64,000 bases of DNA. Source: Anthoceros angustus (taxonomy: Eukaryota > Streptophyta > Anthocerotopsida > Anthocerotales > Anthocerotaceae). The notes under the pieces were generated by a model. It ran no database searches, had not been told where the DNA came from, and worked only from the letters and a program-made list of their open reading frames with translations. The stretch lies in the NCBI GenBank assembly GCA_010909165.1, contig MU008154.1:1-64000 (forward strand), in the 5' to 3' direction. The position numbers and the translations under genes are program-made. Shown here in pieces: positions 11,918 through 23,377 of this stretch (the stretch's first letter is position 1; each line of letters begins with the position of its first letter).

Positions 11918-12538
11918 TCACTTGTGGCAGGAGCAGTCAGCGCACTTGCAGCCGGGTCCGCACTTGCAGTCGTTCTCGCCGGCGAATTGAGTCTCGAAGC
12001 TGCAGGAGGAGCACGCAAATTATTAGCGCGTGCAGCAGGACTTCATGAGCTTTGCTACAGGAGCACCGCACATTCATCCTCCCCTGGCCCTACTGTTCTT
12101 GAACGAACAAAAGAGTCTCACCTCTTGGAAGAGCCTCCCATGACAAGCATGGAGTCATCCATGGTTGCGTTGCACCTACGCGAACCAAAAGGAAGAGGTT
12201 AAATCCACACGTTTCTCTCTAATTTCACAGAGGTCACACACAGAGAAGCAAAGAAAGCACCAAAACACAGCTATGGCTAAGCGTTCCAGCTTCTCTGCCA
12301 CTGCCAGCTCCCAAACAGAAGACAAGCGGCAGAAGACACAAAACCATGCCCGCACGTTACAACTTTGCCTCAATTGTCCTCACTTCACAAACTCATCACA
12401 CACAGGCATTCCGCTTCCCAATCGTGCGCAAACTCCACGCAATTGCGAGGTGCAAAAATGCGCAGGAACTCACTGGCAACCGCTCCCGCACTTGCAGGAA
12501 GGTCCGCAGGAGCAGTTGGCGCTGCCGCAGCCCGACAT
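11918..12538 (-). CDS. Plant metallothionein, copy 2 (3 exons)
   Basis: Tandem paralogue of the gene at 9.9-10.5 kb. Exons: 12,474-12,538, 12,122-12,175 and 11,918-11,999 (65, 54 and 82 bp, identical to copy 1), giving 66 residues. The N-terminal domain starts MSGCGSANCSCGPSCKC (seven Cys in all). The linker contains TMDDSMLVMGGSSKSFE. The C-terminal domain ends CKCGPGCKCADCSCHK (six Cys). All 13 Cys positions match copy 1, while linker and spacer residues differ, so both copies look functional and under selection. The promoter has a TATA box about 98 bp upstream of the ATG and the shared 13-mer. Each intron starts at the same codon position as in copy 1. Confidence 0.9.
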
Positions 12539-12635
12539 GGTCGCTGAGAGAGGAGATCGAGGATGCGTAAGAGGCGCTTGCTTGTTGATGGCGTGGAAGC
12601 GAGAGTGTGCGGTGCAGGACCAAGGCACACGCCCC

Positions 12636-12645
12636 TTTTTTATAG
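12636..12645 (-). promoter_or_regulatory. TATA box of metallothionein copy 2
   Basis: The minus strand reads CTATAAAAAA about 98 bp upstream of the ATG. Confidence 0.7.
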
Positions 12646-12672
12646 CGGGCCGGGCCGCGGGTTTCGCCGGAG

Positions 12673-12685
12673 CCCGCTTTCGCCG
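12673..12685 (-). promoter_or_regulatory. Promoter motif shared by both metallothionein genes
   Basis: Second exact copy of the 13-mer cccgctttcgccg. A related tttcgccgg half-copy lies next to it at about 12,662-12,670, so this promoter has the motif nearly twice. Confidence 0.45.
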
Positions 12686-12699
12686 CTACTGCCTTCTCC

Positions 12700-13550
12700 C
12701 TAATTTCCACGGTTGAGATGGGCAGATGGCACCAACTTCGCATCAACCCCGTCAAATTTGGTAAGCGGAAATCGCGACTCAGCCGCGGCTACGAGTGTTG
12801 CCGGAATAGACAACACGTAAATGGTACGCTTTGGCGCATCGAATGCTGGAGGCCTGAGGGCGGCCCATCTCGGGCCGAATCCGCGTCGTGCAGCAGGTGC
12901 GATTGGCCCCACAGACGCTGCACCTGCGCTTGGCTTTTCATCCAAGGGACGGCAACGCCGAAGTGGAAGACGTCACCTCTCCGTCACCCTGGGTTCTGGA
13001 CGATCCACCGTTTATCTCAAACCATGAAATAAATAATCCTGATTCCTCACACCGACTTCCCTCGGGTGGGGCCATCATCTGCCGCTTGTACACATCCTAC
13101 ACTGTACACATCCTATAGTACGAGGAGGAAGGCTTCTTGCAGCTCCGATTTTAACAGCAAGTGGACCATATATGTATACAGTCTACAGATTAGATTTAGA
13201 TTTGCATCTACAGAAGCAGGGCAGATTCCTGCTTCCTGCTTCCTGCTGGCTTGTTGGGCTTCAATCCTGATCTTGACTGCAACCCAATTGCGGGTCCACC
13301 TGCAGCCTGCTTCGCAGACGTATGTACTATGTAAGATTACGGTCCGAGAGGATAAAGTCCTGTATCTGTCATGGATTCGAGGCGTGTGTATGTGTCATAC
13401 CGAGGCAAGCCCGCATGGGATATACCGGAGTATCCTCCTTGTCGTTGAGGTGGAGCCTGCAAAAACCCAGGAGTGTCGTTCAGAGTGGGAGGCTGAAAGT
13501 AATGGGCAAAGACGGATTTTGGATGGCAAGATCCTGTGGCGTACTTTTAA
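12700..13550. other. No supported gene
   Basis: Holds the 5' flank of metallothionein copy 2 and the 3' flank of NUDT14. A longish plus-strand frame (13,066-13,629) runs antisense into the NUDT14 last exon and has no family features. Confidence 0.5.
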
Positions 13551-13557
13551 GAGTACT

Positions 13558-15315
13558 TCAGAGGTGAGACAGCTCTGGTACATTTGGTGGTGGTGGGAGG
13601 AGACCTTCTCTGGTGGCCATCTCATATAGTGCGATGGCAGACAAAGCTTTGGAGTCTGCAGACAAACGCCATAGTTTGGAATAGGGCACGATATGCACCT
13701 TGATTAACTCACCGTGATCCCTCAGGCCTGTCTGCTGACCCTGTAAGGAGTCTAGGACCTGCAGATTTTAGTGTGCGTGATTATATGAGGGATAGAGCGA
13801 AGTTGATATCCGAACTTGATTCGCCAACACCCACCAACTTCCAGCATCCACAAACCCAAACCTTCCGGCATCCACAAACCCAAACTTTCAAGCATCCACA
13901 AACCCAAAGTTTCCAGCATCCACAAACCCAAAGCTTCCAGCATCCACAAACACAAACCTTCCCAGCATCTCAAACCTTCGAGAGTCCACAAACCTTTTTG
14001 CTGACGGTTCCCCTATACAACATGAGAGTTATATCTTCGTCACTGCCACCCTGGTTCAGATTTCAAGATTATAAAAAGTGTGGTCATAATTTAGATTCCA
14101 ACATAGATGAAGTGTCGTCAAAATTGAAGGTCAGAGCCTCATAAGGGGGTTGGGTGCTAAAACAAAGACGAGCTCTTACAGGTGATGGGAACATCTTCCG
14201 GCCAGTTGACTCCTCCAAGTAGTCGGTGAGGTTAACGAGGTCTGAAGTTTTGATGTGTATTCCGGTTTCCTCTTCCACCTAGTTGTTAGCGAGCAGTAGG
14301 TCGGAGACAGAAAATTACCCTTCAGCACCGACCTCCATAACAATTATGGAACTCCTTGTGCGCGAAAACGTCCAAGGCATGGACACAGAGAGAGTGAACG
14401 GGAGTCAGCCCACCTCACGAGCAGCTGTTCCCACAAAGTCTCCCTGATCATCGTCCAACATGCCCGCAGGCAGCTCCAAGATTGTGCGCCCAACAGGAAC
14501 TCGAGCCTAAGACACATGCACATCAACCACTTGGTGCAAGCAAAGTGCTGCACCCTGTCATGCAGTTCCCACATTCAAATAATGCTATGATAAAGACATA
14601 CCTACCTGCTCGGTAAGGACAACAAACGTCTCTTCTTCACACGTCAGGAGCATAAGAATGCCTACCGCACCCCCCCTGGCAAAGACTATACCTGGCAGCT
14701 GCACCACAGGAAGAGTTGTCAGCTACAAGTATGTGCTTCCAGTTGTTTTAAGAACTTGCCAACACCACCACGGCAACAGAAACCATGACCTTCACTCCTG
14801 TTGAGTCATCAACCACCTCTGCCTTGAACTTGACAAAGCCAACCCGTGGTCCAAACATGTCAACACTCTGTTGTGCAGCGAGAGGTGCCCAACGTCAGGT
14901 AGAGATGAGGTCAGGTGAATGATAACCCACAACCCACACCTAAAAGCTCAAACTGCACTCCTAACCTGTATGACGACCTCCCTAAGAGAGCAACGGTTGC
15001 CAACACCTCCTTCCAGATTTAAAATCCCAGCTGGCCCTTTCAGATATTCCAACCACTTCTGGAACGGACTTGAAGACACTGCTCTTCTGATACCCAGAAA
15101 ATGTACCCAACATGAAGCAAGCACTCAGCTCCCTTTCTTCTGCTACATGCAAAGGGTAATAGTTGACATCCAAGAAACCACCTCAACTCATCGTCAGAGA
15201 CAGGAGCAGCAGCCCTGATTTGAACATGGCTCCCTGCCACCTCTATCGAAAGAGGACTTCTGGAAACTGAGCCAGTATCGGTTGCCTCCCGAGAACGAGA
15301 ATCCTGCGAGGCCAT
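13558..15315 (-). CDS. NUDT14: ADP-sugar/nucleoside diphosphate-sugar pyrophosphatase, Nudix family (8 exons)
   Basis: Hydrolyses ADP-glucose/ADP-ribose-type substrates; plant NUDT14 is linked to starch precursor control in plastids. Exons on the minus strand: 15,182-15,315; 14,966-15,086; 14,790-14,867; 14,606-14,698; 14,414-14,506; 14,180-14,278; 13,994-14,050; 13,558-13,758. All are GT-AG and phase-consistent, giving 291 residues, close to the plant enzyme. Visible family blocks in order are FQKWLEYLKGPAG, VDMFGPRVGFVKFKAEVVD, PGIVFARGGAVGILMLL, VLTEQARVPVGRTILELPAG, the Nudix box (GMLDDD...GTAAREVEEETGI), YLEESTGRKMFPSP, GGSDEDITLMLYRG and GLRDHGELIKVHIVPYSKLW. The first Glu of the general Nudix box is Gln here. 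The start chosen is MASQDSRS, which opens a basic, Ser-rich, possible transit peptide. A 24-bp minisatellite sits in the last intron. Confidence 0.94.
13845..13975. repeat. 24-bp minisatellite inside the last NUDT14 intron
   Basis: About five copies of a unit containing catccacaaacccaaa, diverging at the ends. On the coding (minus) strand each unit contains GGTTTGTGGATG, close to the real 5' splice site AAG|GTTTGTGGACTC at 13,993. The plus-strand frame HPQTQ(T/S)F across it is a by-product. Confidence 0.85.
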
Positions 15316-15319
15316 TCGC

Positions 15320-15745
15320 ACCGCATATGGTGTTCTGGACAGGAACTTTCGTGGGACATAGGTAAACACGTTGGGGACTGCTGAGCACACGCCAACCTCA
15401 CGGAAGAACAACGTCCCCCTTAAATTCAACGTAACATGCCCGAAACAGGGAAGTCAGCTTGGAGGCCAATTCAATTCGCAAAACTTAAAGCAGCAACTAT
15501 GTACCTATATTGCAACCTACTGCTGTGCATCCGCTCCCCCGCGTAGGTATGTGCAAGGCACGAAGCTGCGCTCTGATCAACCCCAGAAGGCCGTCAGTGT
15601 AAGCCCTTTCCCGACGATTTATGATTTATTGTTGTTTTTTTTGACATCTAACTAAATACGGCAAAATCCGATGTCCAAGTTCTCATCATAGACAATTATT
15701 AGCACTCTACCGATACACGTGCTGACATTTGCAATTTCGAAAGCC
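15320..15745. other. No supported gene (NUDT14 5' flank)
   Basis: The presumed NUDT14 promoter lies here. I see no clear TATA box and no other gene. Confidence 0.4.
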
Positions 15746-15747
15746 GC

Positions 15748-16371
15748 TCACCATGGCAAGGTGGACGAGGGGTCAGTATGTTCCATAGCACATAATGTTG
15801 AGCAAACTTTATGATTCCCTTGCCTAGTACCAATGGCTGAGTCGAGAAGGGTGACCCCTTCAAGGAGTGACCATATTGATAACAGATCAGACCGAGAGTT
15901 ACAGGACAAACCTCTTCCAAGGAGGACTACATTAATTGAACATATTAGTTTAGACGGAGAGTCATTAAACAAACAAATAACAGGAATTAGATTTGCCAGT
16001 TGGTCATCAGCATCCTTGAATTTGTTGAAAATGGAAGCCCTCATACGTGAATTAGAAGGCCCACATATGTCAGTGTGGATGAGCTCGAGAACTTCAGAAG
16101 CCCTGTGAGGAGCTTTGTTCTTGAAAGCTGCTTGATGACGTTTGGACAGCACACAGGCTTCACAAAGAGATAAGGGTGGCAAACTGCCAATTTTCCCATC
16201 TCCATACAGGTCACTAGCTGCTAGCTTCTGTAACTTAGCACTGTAAGGGTGACCTAAGCGTGCATGCCATAACCTAGACTTCTCTTCCTGCTTTGCAATT
16301 GTCTCTGGAGACTTAGAAGCTAAATGTGTTCTGGCATTGCTGCTGGGTAAAAGCACGCTATGGTATACCAC
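15748..16371 (-). pseudogene. Copia retrotransposon GAG-pre-integrase/integrase fragment
   Basis: The minus-strand frame carries the Copia pre-integrase and zinc-finger signature: LWHARLGHPYSAKLQKLA, then CEACVLSKRH and LELIHTDICGPS. The His2-Cys2 zinc-finger pattern of the integrase N-terminus is complete. The catalytic core (D,D,E) that should follow HTDICGP is missing; after it the frame is unrelated. No reverse transcriptase or LTR is seen nearby, so this is a truncated remnant. It is a different part of the polyprotein from the gag-protease copies at 36.6-40 kb. Confidence 0.8.
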
Positions 16372-16530
16372 AATGTGTGATCAAAAAATAAGTAACCCAT
16401 CCAACACTCGAGTCACGGGATCGAGAAGTTAAGTAATCTTTTTCGCATTCCCTTGTGGTTTGGATCACTTTCTTTATTCAAATATGTACATACGATGTCG
16501 CACGGCATGAAGATGACTAATAGCGTGCGT

Positions 16531-16700
16531 CTTCACGCCCGGCGAGTAAGGTAAGCTGCGACTCCCGTCCTTCCGATTCGCCCGAGACACTTGCAGATTT
16601 TGGGCGCCGCCCGCCTTCACGCCCGGCGAGTAAGGTAAGCTGCGACTCCCGTCCTTCCGATTCGCCCGAGACACTTCGCTGATTTTGAAGCGCCGCCCGC
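16531..16700. repeat. 84-bp tandem duplication
   Basis: cttcacgcccggcgagtaag starts at 16,531 and again at 16,615. The two copies are almost identical except near the end, where one reads ttgcagatttt and the other ttcgctgatttt, a difference centred on CAG/CTG. Confidence 0.85.
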
Positions 16701-16999
16701 TCATAATGCGCCGCCGCTTGAGCAGCAAAGGAGGAAGCGGAGCAAGACAAGCAAGGTGTGTTTTGGGCTTCTTCGCAAGCCATGCCTCTGTGGCCTAAGT
16801 AAGCGCTTTGTAGGAAGCGGCTCACCGGCGATGTTGAAGGCGGGAACACCTCCCAAGAATTGGGCTCTTGCTCGGATGCAAGAGGGAGCAGTAGAGGAGC
16901 CTCGATACCAATGTCGAGTTGAGTTTCGCTCGAATCGGTTTCTAGAGTGTAAGCGAGGTTGCGATGGCATGCATTTTTGTGTAGCCCCTAGTGTGTTTG

Positions 17000-17120
17000 C
17001 TTGACACTTTTGTTGTGGCATGAGCGCATAGCGGAGGGTTGTTGTGGTGTGGCGGCTGTGCTTGTTTGCATGTTTGTTGTGGCATGAGCGCATATAGAGG
17101 GTTGTTGTGAGGGTTTTGTG
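17000..17120. repeat. Imperfect ~70-bp direct repeat
   Basis: ttgttgtggcatgagcgcata occurs near 17,011 and 17,079, each followed by a g/t-rich gggttgttgtg segment. No coding meaning found. Confidence 0.6.
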
Positions 17121-17310
17121 TGGTGACGGCATGTAACTAGGCCGAGCAATTGGCAAGCTCGCGTGCTCGACTGGCCTCGACGCAGGTCCATGGACGCCGC
17201 GTCGAGAGCGATCGAGCAAGCGTGAATCGCCTTGCGTGCTCGCGATCGGCGCACTTGCACGTGGCCGAGCTACTCACCTTGCTCAAGACTTGCACTTAAA
17301 GGGATGACTT

Positions 17311-20300
17311 GTGTTTGAGACTACATGTATGTCATGTACAGAGGCTGACTACTTGTGTGTGCAGTGCGCGACTAAGTGTGTGGCTATGTCTGTTGGGTAT
17401 GTATATTGGGTGGGATGTCTGTGTGGTGCGTTTCCAGTAGGCAACGGGTGGAATCCTCAATCCACGAAACCGAGAGCGAGGAGTCTGGTGAGAGTGCCAC
17501 CAGTGGTGAGGTTGAAGAGTCTCAACCTAGCAAGGCACAACGTGGGAGATCTAATAGTAGGAGTGCGCAAAGAAGCAAGAAGGGAGCGGCGAGCTGCTAA
17601 GCGAGGAGGAGTAATAGATGCCATCTGGGGATCTCCCAAAAGGCCTCTAACTACAGTCGTGGCGGATGGCGATGCCACTAGTCAAGGGTGCAATGTTCGA
17701 GACCTGTCTGTCGTAGGGGCCTTGCGAGATCGAGTTGGAGGGGCTGACGCAATCCGGTCTTGGTTTGGAGCTCCATGTGCGAACGAGGGCTACAAGTGGA
17801 AGCAAACGGACAGGTTGACCAATGAAGAGTGGAGGAAGGTGGACGACCTCGTCTACCATATATATGGGGTGAGGCCCTCCATAGATGGCAAAAGGATCCC
17901 TCGCCTTATGTGCCTTGGTATTGTAATGGAGAAGGTGGAGGCGTTATGGTAGAGGAACAAGTACAAGATGGCGGTAAGAAGGCATTGAGAAGCACGCCAA
18001 GACACGGAGGAGAAAAGGTGGAGAAGGTGAAGGCATGGATTGCTTGGAGATGGAGTCACAGCGATCTCGTGGTACATGAGGGCACAGCCCGAGCAGGGCA
18101 TGGTAAGTACTTACATCTCATTTTTGTTGTAGTGGACAAGAGTGGTGTAGTGGCCGCAGTTGCCTTTATGCTTGTGAGATTTGATTTCTAGAGTGCACCT
18201 TTGGGTACAATCATGTCATTCGATCCGCCCACGAACAAGTTCGTGGCTCGTCCGTTCGTCACTCACCATGTAACAGGTGTCACTTGGCATGCCTTTATGA
18301 TAGCTTGATGTGCACCACCCAAGTTCGACGCCTAGCATGCTAGGGTATTACACATGGCACATGGCATCCCCTGCGGCACATGGCGGCATGAGGTGTGGTG
18401 TCCTCTGACTATGCTAGGTGGTGTGAGCATTGTGTCACCCCTAATGACCCCGTGTTGTGTGTGTGACAGGAACCTCAACTCGGACGGAGCGCAAGAGCTC
18501 TGGAGCACCTCGCCGTGGAGCGGAGGACGCGAATCGCAATTGCTTTGGGTGGGACACATGCGCCAATGCCAAAGCGCAAAAGCCCTCCTAATTGAGGAGA
18601 AGCAACGGCTTGGGAAGTGGCGTTCGATATTCGAAAAGTTTACGAGATGGAAGAGGCGCATCAAGTTATACAAGATGCATGGAGGATACACGATCTTCCC
18701 GAGCACGTGCAGGAATCACCTAGGGCAACAACTTCAAGAGTGTATGGTCTAGAGAAGGAGCATTGCGGAAGGTGGAGGAGCTAGCCGAGAGGCGGCATCA
18801 AGACATACGAGCAAGATAGGCAATCGGCAAGGTTCAACGCACCGGAGTGCACTTCAACGACTAAGTGTGGTGGGACGGAGGGTCGGGGCAGGCGGATGGG
18901 CTCCGGCACCTTGGAGGCGGAGTGCCCTAACCATCCCGTTAATGCTCCAATTTGCTCAAGGTAGTCTATAATCATTTTTCTTTAAAGATGCCTATCACTT
19001 TCTGCAGAACAAGGCTAACGGCTTTTGTCCCTATATTGCGAGATACTTTGGCTTCGTGAACAAGTGTTGTTGTCTTGTGGGCACATGTACCACGAGCCGT
19101 GCTTGTGGCGGCATTTGCGAAAACAAACACTTGTGCCCTCAAGACTGTGTGCTCGAAGTTGACCCCGATGGCTAAAAGCCAAAGGTTGGACAACGCCAAA
19201 CTCAAGTGAGAATGAAGGGTGGCAAAGGCGGTTAAGGAATGGGAGTCGATTTCTTCAATCTAGTGAAAGATCGACCGATTCCTCACGCGTTGGATAAAGT
19301 TCAGCGTCGTGTTCGCCAAGACATCTGCCAGCATCTCCGGTACCTATGTTTCGACTTCATCGGATTTCGCCATTCGAGGTGCATTATGACCATGATTTGA
19401 CATGATCGTGGCTTTGTGTTGTCTCCTTTGCGGCTACTCGAAGCTCCCTTCTAAGTAGTGGGTCTCGTGTTCTCGGGAACACGGAGTTTATTTAACATGA
19501 CTCCTTCTCGGGCAAGGATCGTTGGGATCCATTGCGGTGTACCAGCGAGAGGCGGGGGTTAGGGTTGCTACCCTTCCGTGAGGAAGCCAGGAGACCGTGC
19601 ATGTGGAGAGACGCCACAAGTGGTGGAGCGCTTGACACGGATCTGATGAGTCGATTGTTGACAGACGCTCCCTTGCCTCGGACGTTATGGAGGCTATGGA
19701 AGCACTAGAGGCGATGCCATGGAAGAACGACAAGTGCCGTGGAATGTGTGGAGACTATGCTGTGGAAGTCACGCAAGCCCCTCTTTGGAGCATATGTCGC
19801 TTGTTGAGAAGATTGCACTTGTTGAGGTGCAGCTTCCCTAGTGTGGTCAACATGCCACCACGGTGCTCCTTTGGTGCCTCCCAGGGTATTAGGGTAGTGG
19901 ATAATGTGACCACTAGATGTGGGGTTGGTGCGGATCAAGTGGCACTAGATGTGGGGTTGGTGCGGATCAAGTGGCACCACTAGATGTGGAGTCAAGGCTG
20001 GGTTGGTGTCCGATCGTTGCACTAGATGTGGAGTCACCGGAGTTGGTGTCGTTTCAAGTGGCACTGTGGCGGATCTGTACTTGAGGTGGCAAAGGGACAC
20101 TAGAAATAGACACGGCGGATCCGGAGCCATCACAAAGAAGGAGAAGAGTAATCAAGTGACTCGCAGCCAGACCCTTGCAGTCACTCCACTGGTCAGCTCA
20201 CTCACTGCTTGGCCACCGTGAGCGGAGAGGAGGACGAACAAGGGGATCCAAGCGGAGGGCATGATTAAAACAACTAAGCCAAACGGCCAACCCGATAAGG

Positions 20301-20718
20301 TGGTAGCGAACTGTGGACCCAAGTGTGCGGGAATTGGAGCCGGGGACAACTACATGGTGGCAGCTGAGGCTGAAAATGATGAAAAAGTTGACTTCTATGT
20401 CCTGAAGTGCGTCAGGGGAGTTCACAAGCTAGCTGCCTACATCGAGAGGGACGTGTGGAATAGTGACCCTCTTCCCAAGGGCACTGAGGCTGTCGAAGGC
20501 AACTACTACCGGCAAGTGGAGCCGGGTATATATGAGCTTTTGAACAGGGGAAAACAGGGGCACCAGTTGTCTTGCGTGCAAGCTTGGTGAAAGCGACGAA
20601 GTTCCTCCTCGAGGAACAAGAGAAGATGGAGCCCAATAACAAGAACGAGGTGCCATTGTTCTGGATGGATCCAGCAACAACGGCAATGTTAAAGGCTGCT
20701 TGTACAAATCGGCCTAAG
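17311..20718 (+). mobile_element. Decayed transposon-type coding unit 1 (Cys-rich motif and C-terminal FYxLxC domain)
   Basis: Plus-strand frames continue one another with shifts. 17.4-17.95 kb holds a Ser/Glu/Arg-rich segment, then KWKQTDRLTNEEWRKVDDL. 19,012-19,183 encodes a Cys-rich stretch (CCCLVGTCTTSRACGG then CENKHLCPQDC). About 19,240-19,400 encodes GVDFFNLVKDRPIPHALDK. 20,261-20,590 is a clean 109-codon stretch with GAGDNYMVAAEAENDEK, DFYVLKCVRGVH and AVEGNYYRQVEPGIYELL. One frame change later it ends FLLEEQEKMEPNN and LFWMDPATTAMLKAA, with a stop at about 20,718. The C-terminal domain resembles that of unit 2 (24.0-24.3 kb). I infer a transposase-associated protein; I do not see a catalytic triad. 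Part of it is repeated at 21.3-22.8 kb. Confidence 0.45.
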
Positions 20719-21283
20719 TAGAGTCGTGTTGTAGATCATGCTACATTACGTTGGTCATAGCAGCTCACAAACATTGAATCAATGCAGGTAGTTCTATGTT
20801 TTTGATTGGATCGAAGAAATTAGATCCAAGTCCAAGTGACACACTTTTTGAGTCCTTAGGCAACTAGTGTTGCGGAACTTGCGGAGATTGTCGAAATATA
20901 ATGTAAAATTGCCACCATTGCTCGCGGGGTTTCGGCTATGTCACAACGCTCCTCTCGGATAGATTGAAAACATAGATACATGTAGAGACCCGAAGTTGTG
21001 CGATTACATGCGCAAATGCGGTACCACACATGGGCAAGCTACCATCACGAACTTGAGACTCAACCCTCACGAGTCACATGCGGAATGGCCCCCATCGAAC
21101 GTGGATTTGGAGGTGTCCGCGCTTGTAAGGTGTTCCGCCGAGGAGTCACATCGGGTCATCCTCCTCGTCCGAATCGGTGATTACCGCTCATGCGCCGCAG
21201 TCGCTGAAGACGCAAGTCCTCGCTGCCGACCTTGCCGGATCATCGCTAATCGCACCTCGACCGCAATGCGCCCGGCGCTATTT
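19151..21283. repeat. 2.1-kb tandem repeat, copy A
   Basis: Starts at gctcgaagttgaccccgatg and covers the C-terminal part of coding unit 1 plus its 3' non-coding flank. It is followed directly by copy B, with gctcgaag at both borders. Long stretches are identical to B; the differences are clustered. Confidence 0.9.
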
Positions 21284-23377
21284 GCTCGAAGTTGACCCCG
21301 ATGGCTAAAGCCAAAGGTTGGACAATCAAACTCAAGTGAGAATGAAGGGAGTGGTTAAGGAATGGGAGTCGATTTCTTCAATCTAGTGAAAGATCGACCG
21401 ATTCCTCACGCGTTGGATAAAGTTCAGCGTCGTGTTCGCCAAGACATCCCCATGCATCTCCGGTACCTATGTTTGACTTCTGGATTTCCATTCGAGGGTA
21501 TTATGCGATTTGACATGATCGTGGCTTTGTGTTGTCTCCTTTGCGGCATGCTACGAGCTCCTTCTAAGTAGTGGGTCTCGGCGTGTTCTGTGCATACAGA
21601 GTTTATTTAACATGACTCCTTCGCGGGCAAGGATCGTTGGGATCCATTGCGGTGTACCGACGGAGGAGGGGGTTAGGGTTGCTACCTTCGTGAGGAAGCC
21701 GGAGAGCGTGCATGTGGAGGCACAAGTGGGGAGCGGCTTGACACGGATGCATGATGAGTCGAGATTGTTCTTGACAGCCAGACGGCTCCCCGACGTTATG
21801 GAGGCTATGGAAGCACTAGAGGCGATGCCATGGAAGAACAAGTGCGCCTGTGGAATGTGTGGAGACTATGCCATCCGAGCCCCTTGCCCCTCTTTGGAGC
21901 ATATGTCGCTTGTTGAGAAGATTGCACTTGTTGAGGTGCAGCTTCCCTAGTGTGGTCAACATGCCACCACGGTGCTCCTTTGGTGCCTCCCGAGCTGGGT
22001 ATTAGGGTAGTGGATAATGAGACACCACGAGATGTGGGGTTGGTGCTGCGGATCAAGTGGCACCACTAGATGTGGGAACCGGTCAGTCGACCACTAGATG
22101 TGGAGTCAAGGCGGAGTTGGTGTCCGTCAGTGGTGCACTAGATGTGGAGTCAAGGCTGGAGTTGGTGTCGTTTCAAGTGGCACTGGCGGATCTGCACTTG
22201 AGGTGGCAAAGGGACACTAGAAATAGACTCGGCGGATCCGGAGCCATCACAAAGAAGGAGAAGAGTAATCAAGTGACTCCGGTCGATCGTCGGCACCCTT
22301 GCAGTCACTCCGGCCTCATACCACTGCGTCGGTCACCTGGCGGAGAGGGAGGACGAACAAGGGGATCCAAGGAGGGCGATTAAAACAACTAAGCCAAACG
22401 GCCAACCCGACGGAAGGTGGTAACTGTGGACCCAAGTGTGCGGGAATTGGAGCCGGGGACAACTACATGGTGGCGGTGAGGCTGAAAATGATGAAAAGTT
22501 GACTTCTATGTCGAAGTGCGTCGAGTTCACAAGCTAGCTGCCTACATCGAGAGGGACGTGTGGAATAGTGACCCTCTTCCAAGAACCCGAGGCAACTACT
22601 ACGGTGGAGCCGGGTATATATGAGCTTTTGAGCAGGCAGGGGCACCAGTTGTCTTGCGTGCAAGCTTGGTGAAAGCGACGAAGTTCCTCCTCGAGGAACA
22701 AGAGAAGATGGAGCCCAATAACAAGAACGAGGTGCCATTGTTCTGGATGGATCCAGCAACTACGGCAATGTTAAAGGCTGCTTGTACAAATCGGCCTAAG
22801 TAGAGTCGTGTTGTAGATCACGCTACATTTTGTTGGTCATAGCTACTCACAAACATTGAATCAATGCAGGGTACCTCTCTGTTTTTGATTGGATCGAAGA
22901 AATTAGATCCAAGTCCAAGTGACACACTTTTTGAGTCCTTAGGCAACTAGTGTTGCGGAACTTGCGGAGATTGTCGAAATATAATGTAAAATTGCCACCA
23001 TTGCTCGCGGGGTTTCGGCTATGTCACAACGCTCCTCTCGGATAGATTGAAAACATAGATACATGTAGAGACCCGGTGAAGTTGTGCGATTACATGCGCA
23101 AATGCGGTACCACACATGGGCAAGCTACCATCACGAACTTGAGACTCAACCCTCACGAGTCACATGCGGAATGGCCCCCATCGAACGTGGATTTGGAGGT
23201 GTCCGCGCTTGTAAGGTGTTCCGCCGAGGAGTCACATCGGGTCATCCTCCTCGTCCGAATCGGTGATTACCGCTCATGCGCCGCAGTCGCTGAAGACGCA
23301 AGTCCTCGCTGCCGACCTTGCCGGATCATCGCTAATCGCACCTCGACCGCAATGCGCCCGGCGCTATTTGCTCGAAG
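21284..23377. repeat. 2.1-kb tandem repeat, copy B (frame-broken)
   Basis: Head-to-tail copy of 19,151-21,283. The reading frame intact in A at 20,261-20,590 is broken here at about 22,380-22,670. The changes fall at CAG/CTG and CCG sites: A tcctgaag is B tcgaag, A gtcaggggag is B gtcgag, A ggcagctgagg is B ggcggtgagg. The last 600 bp of the two copies is almost identical. Confidence 0.9.

Noticed and set aside
13773-14144. Plus-strand frame with HPQTQ(T/S)F repeats
   Set aside because: It is antisense to NUDT14 and made by the intronic 24-bp minisatellite.
16701-17219. 172-codon minus-strand frame
   Set aside because: It spans a direct repeat and low-complexity Thr/His/Arg stretches, with no motif or homologous look.
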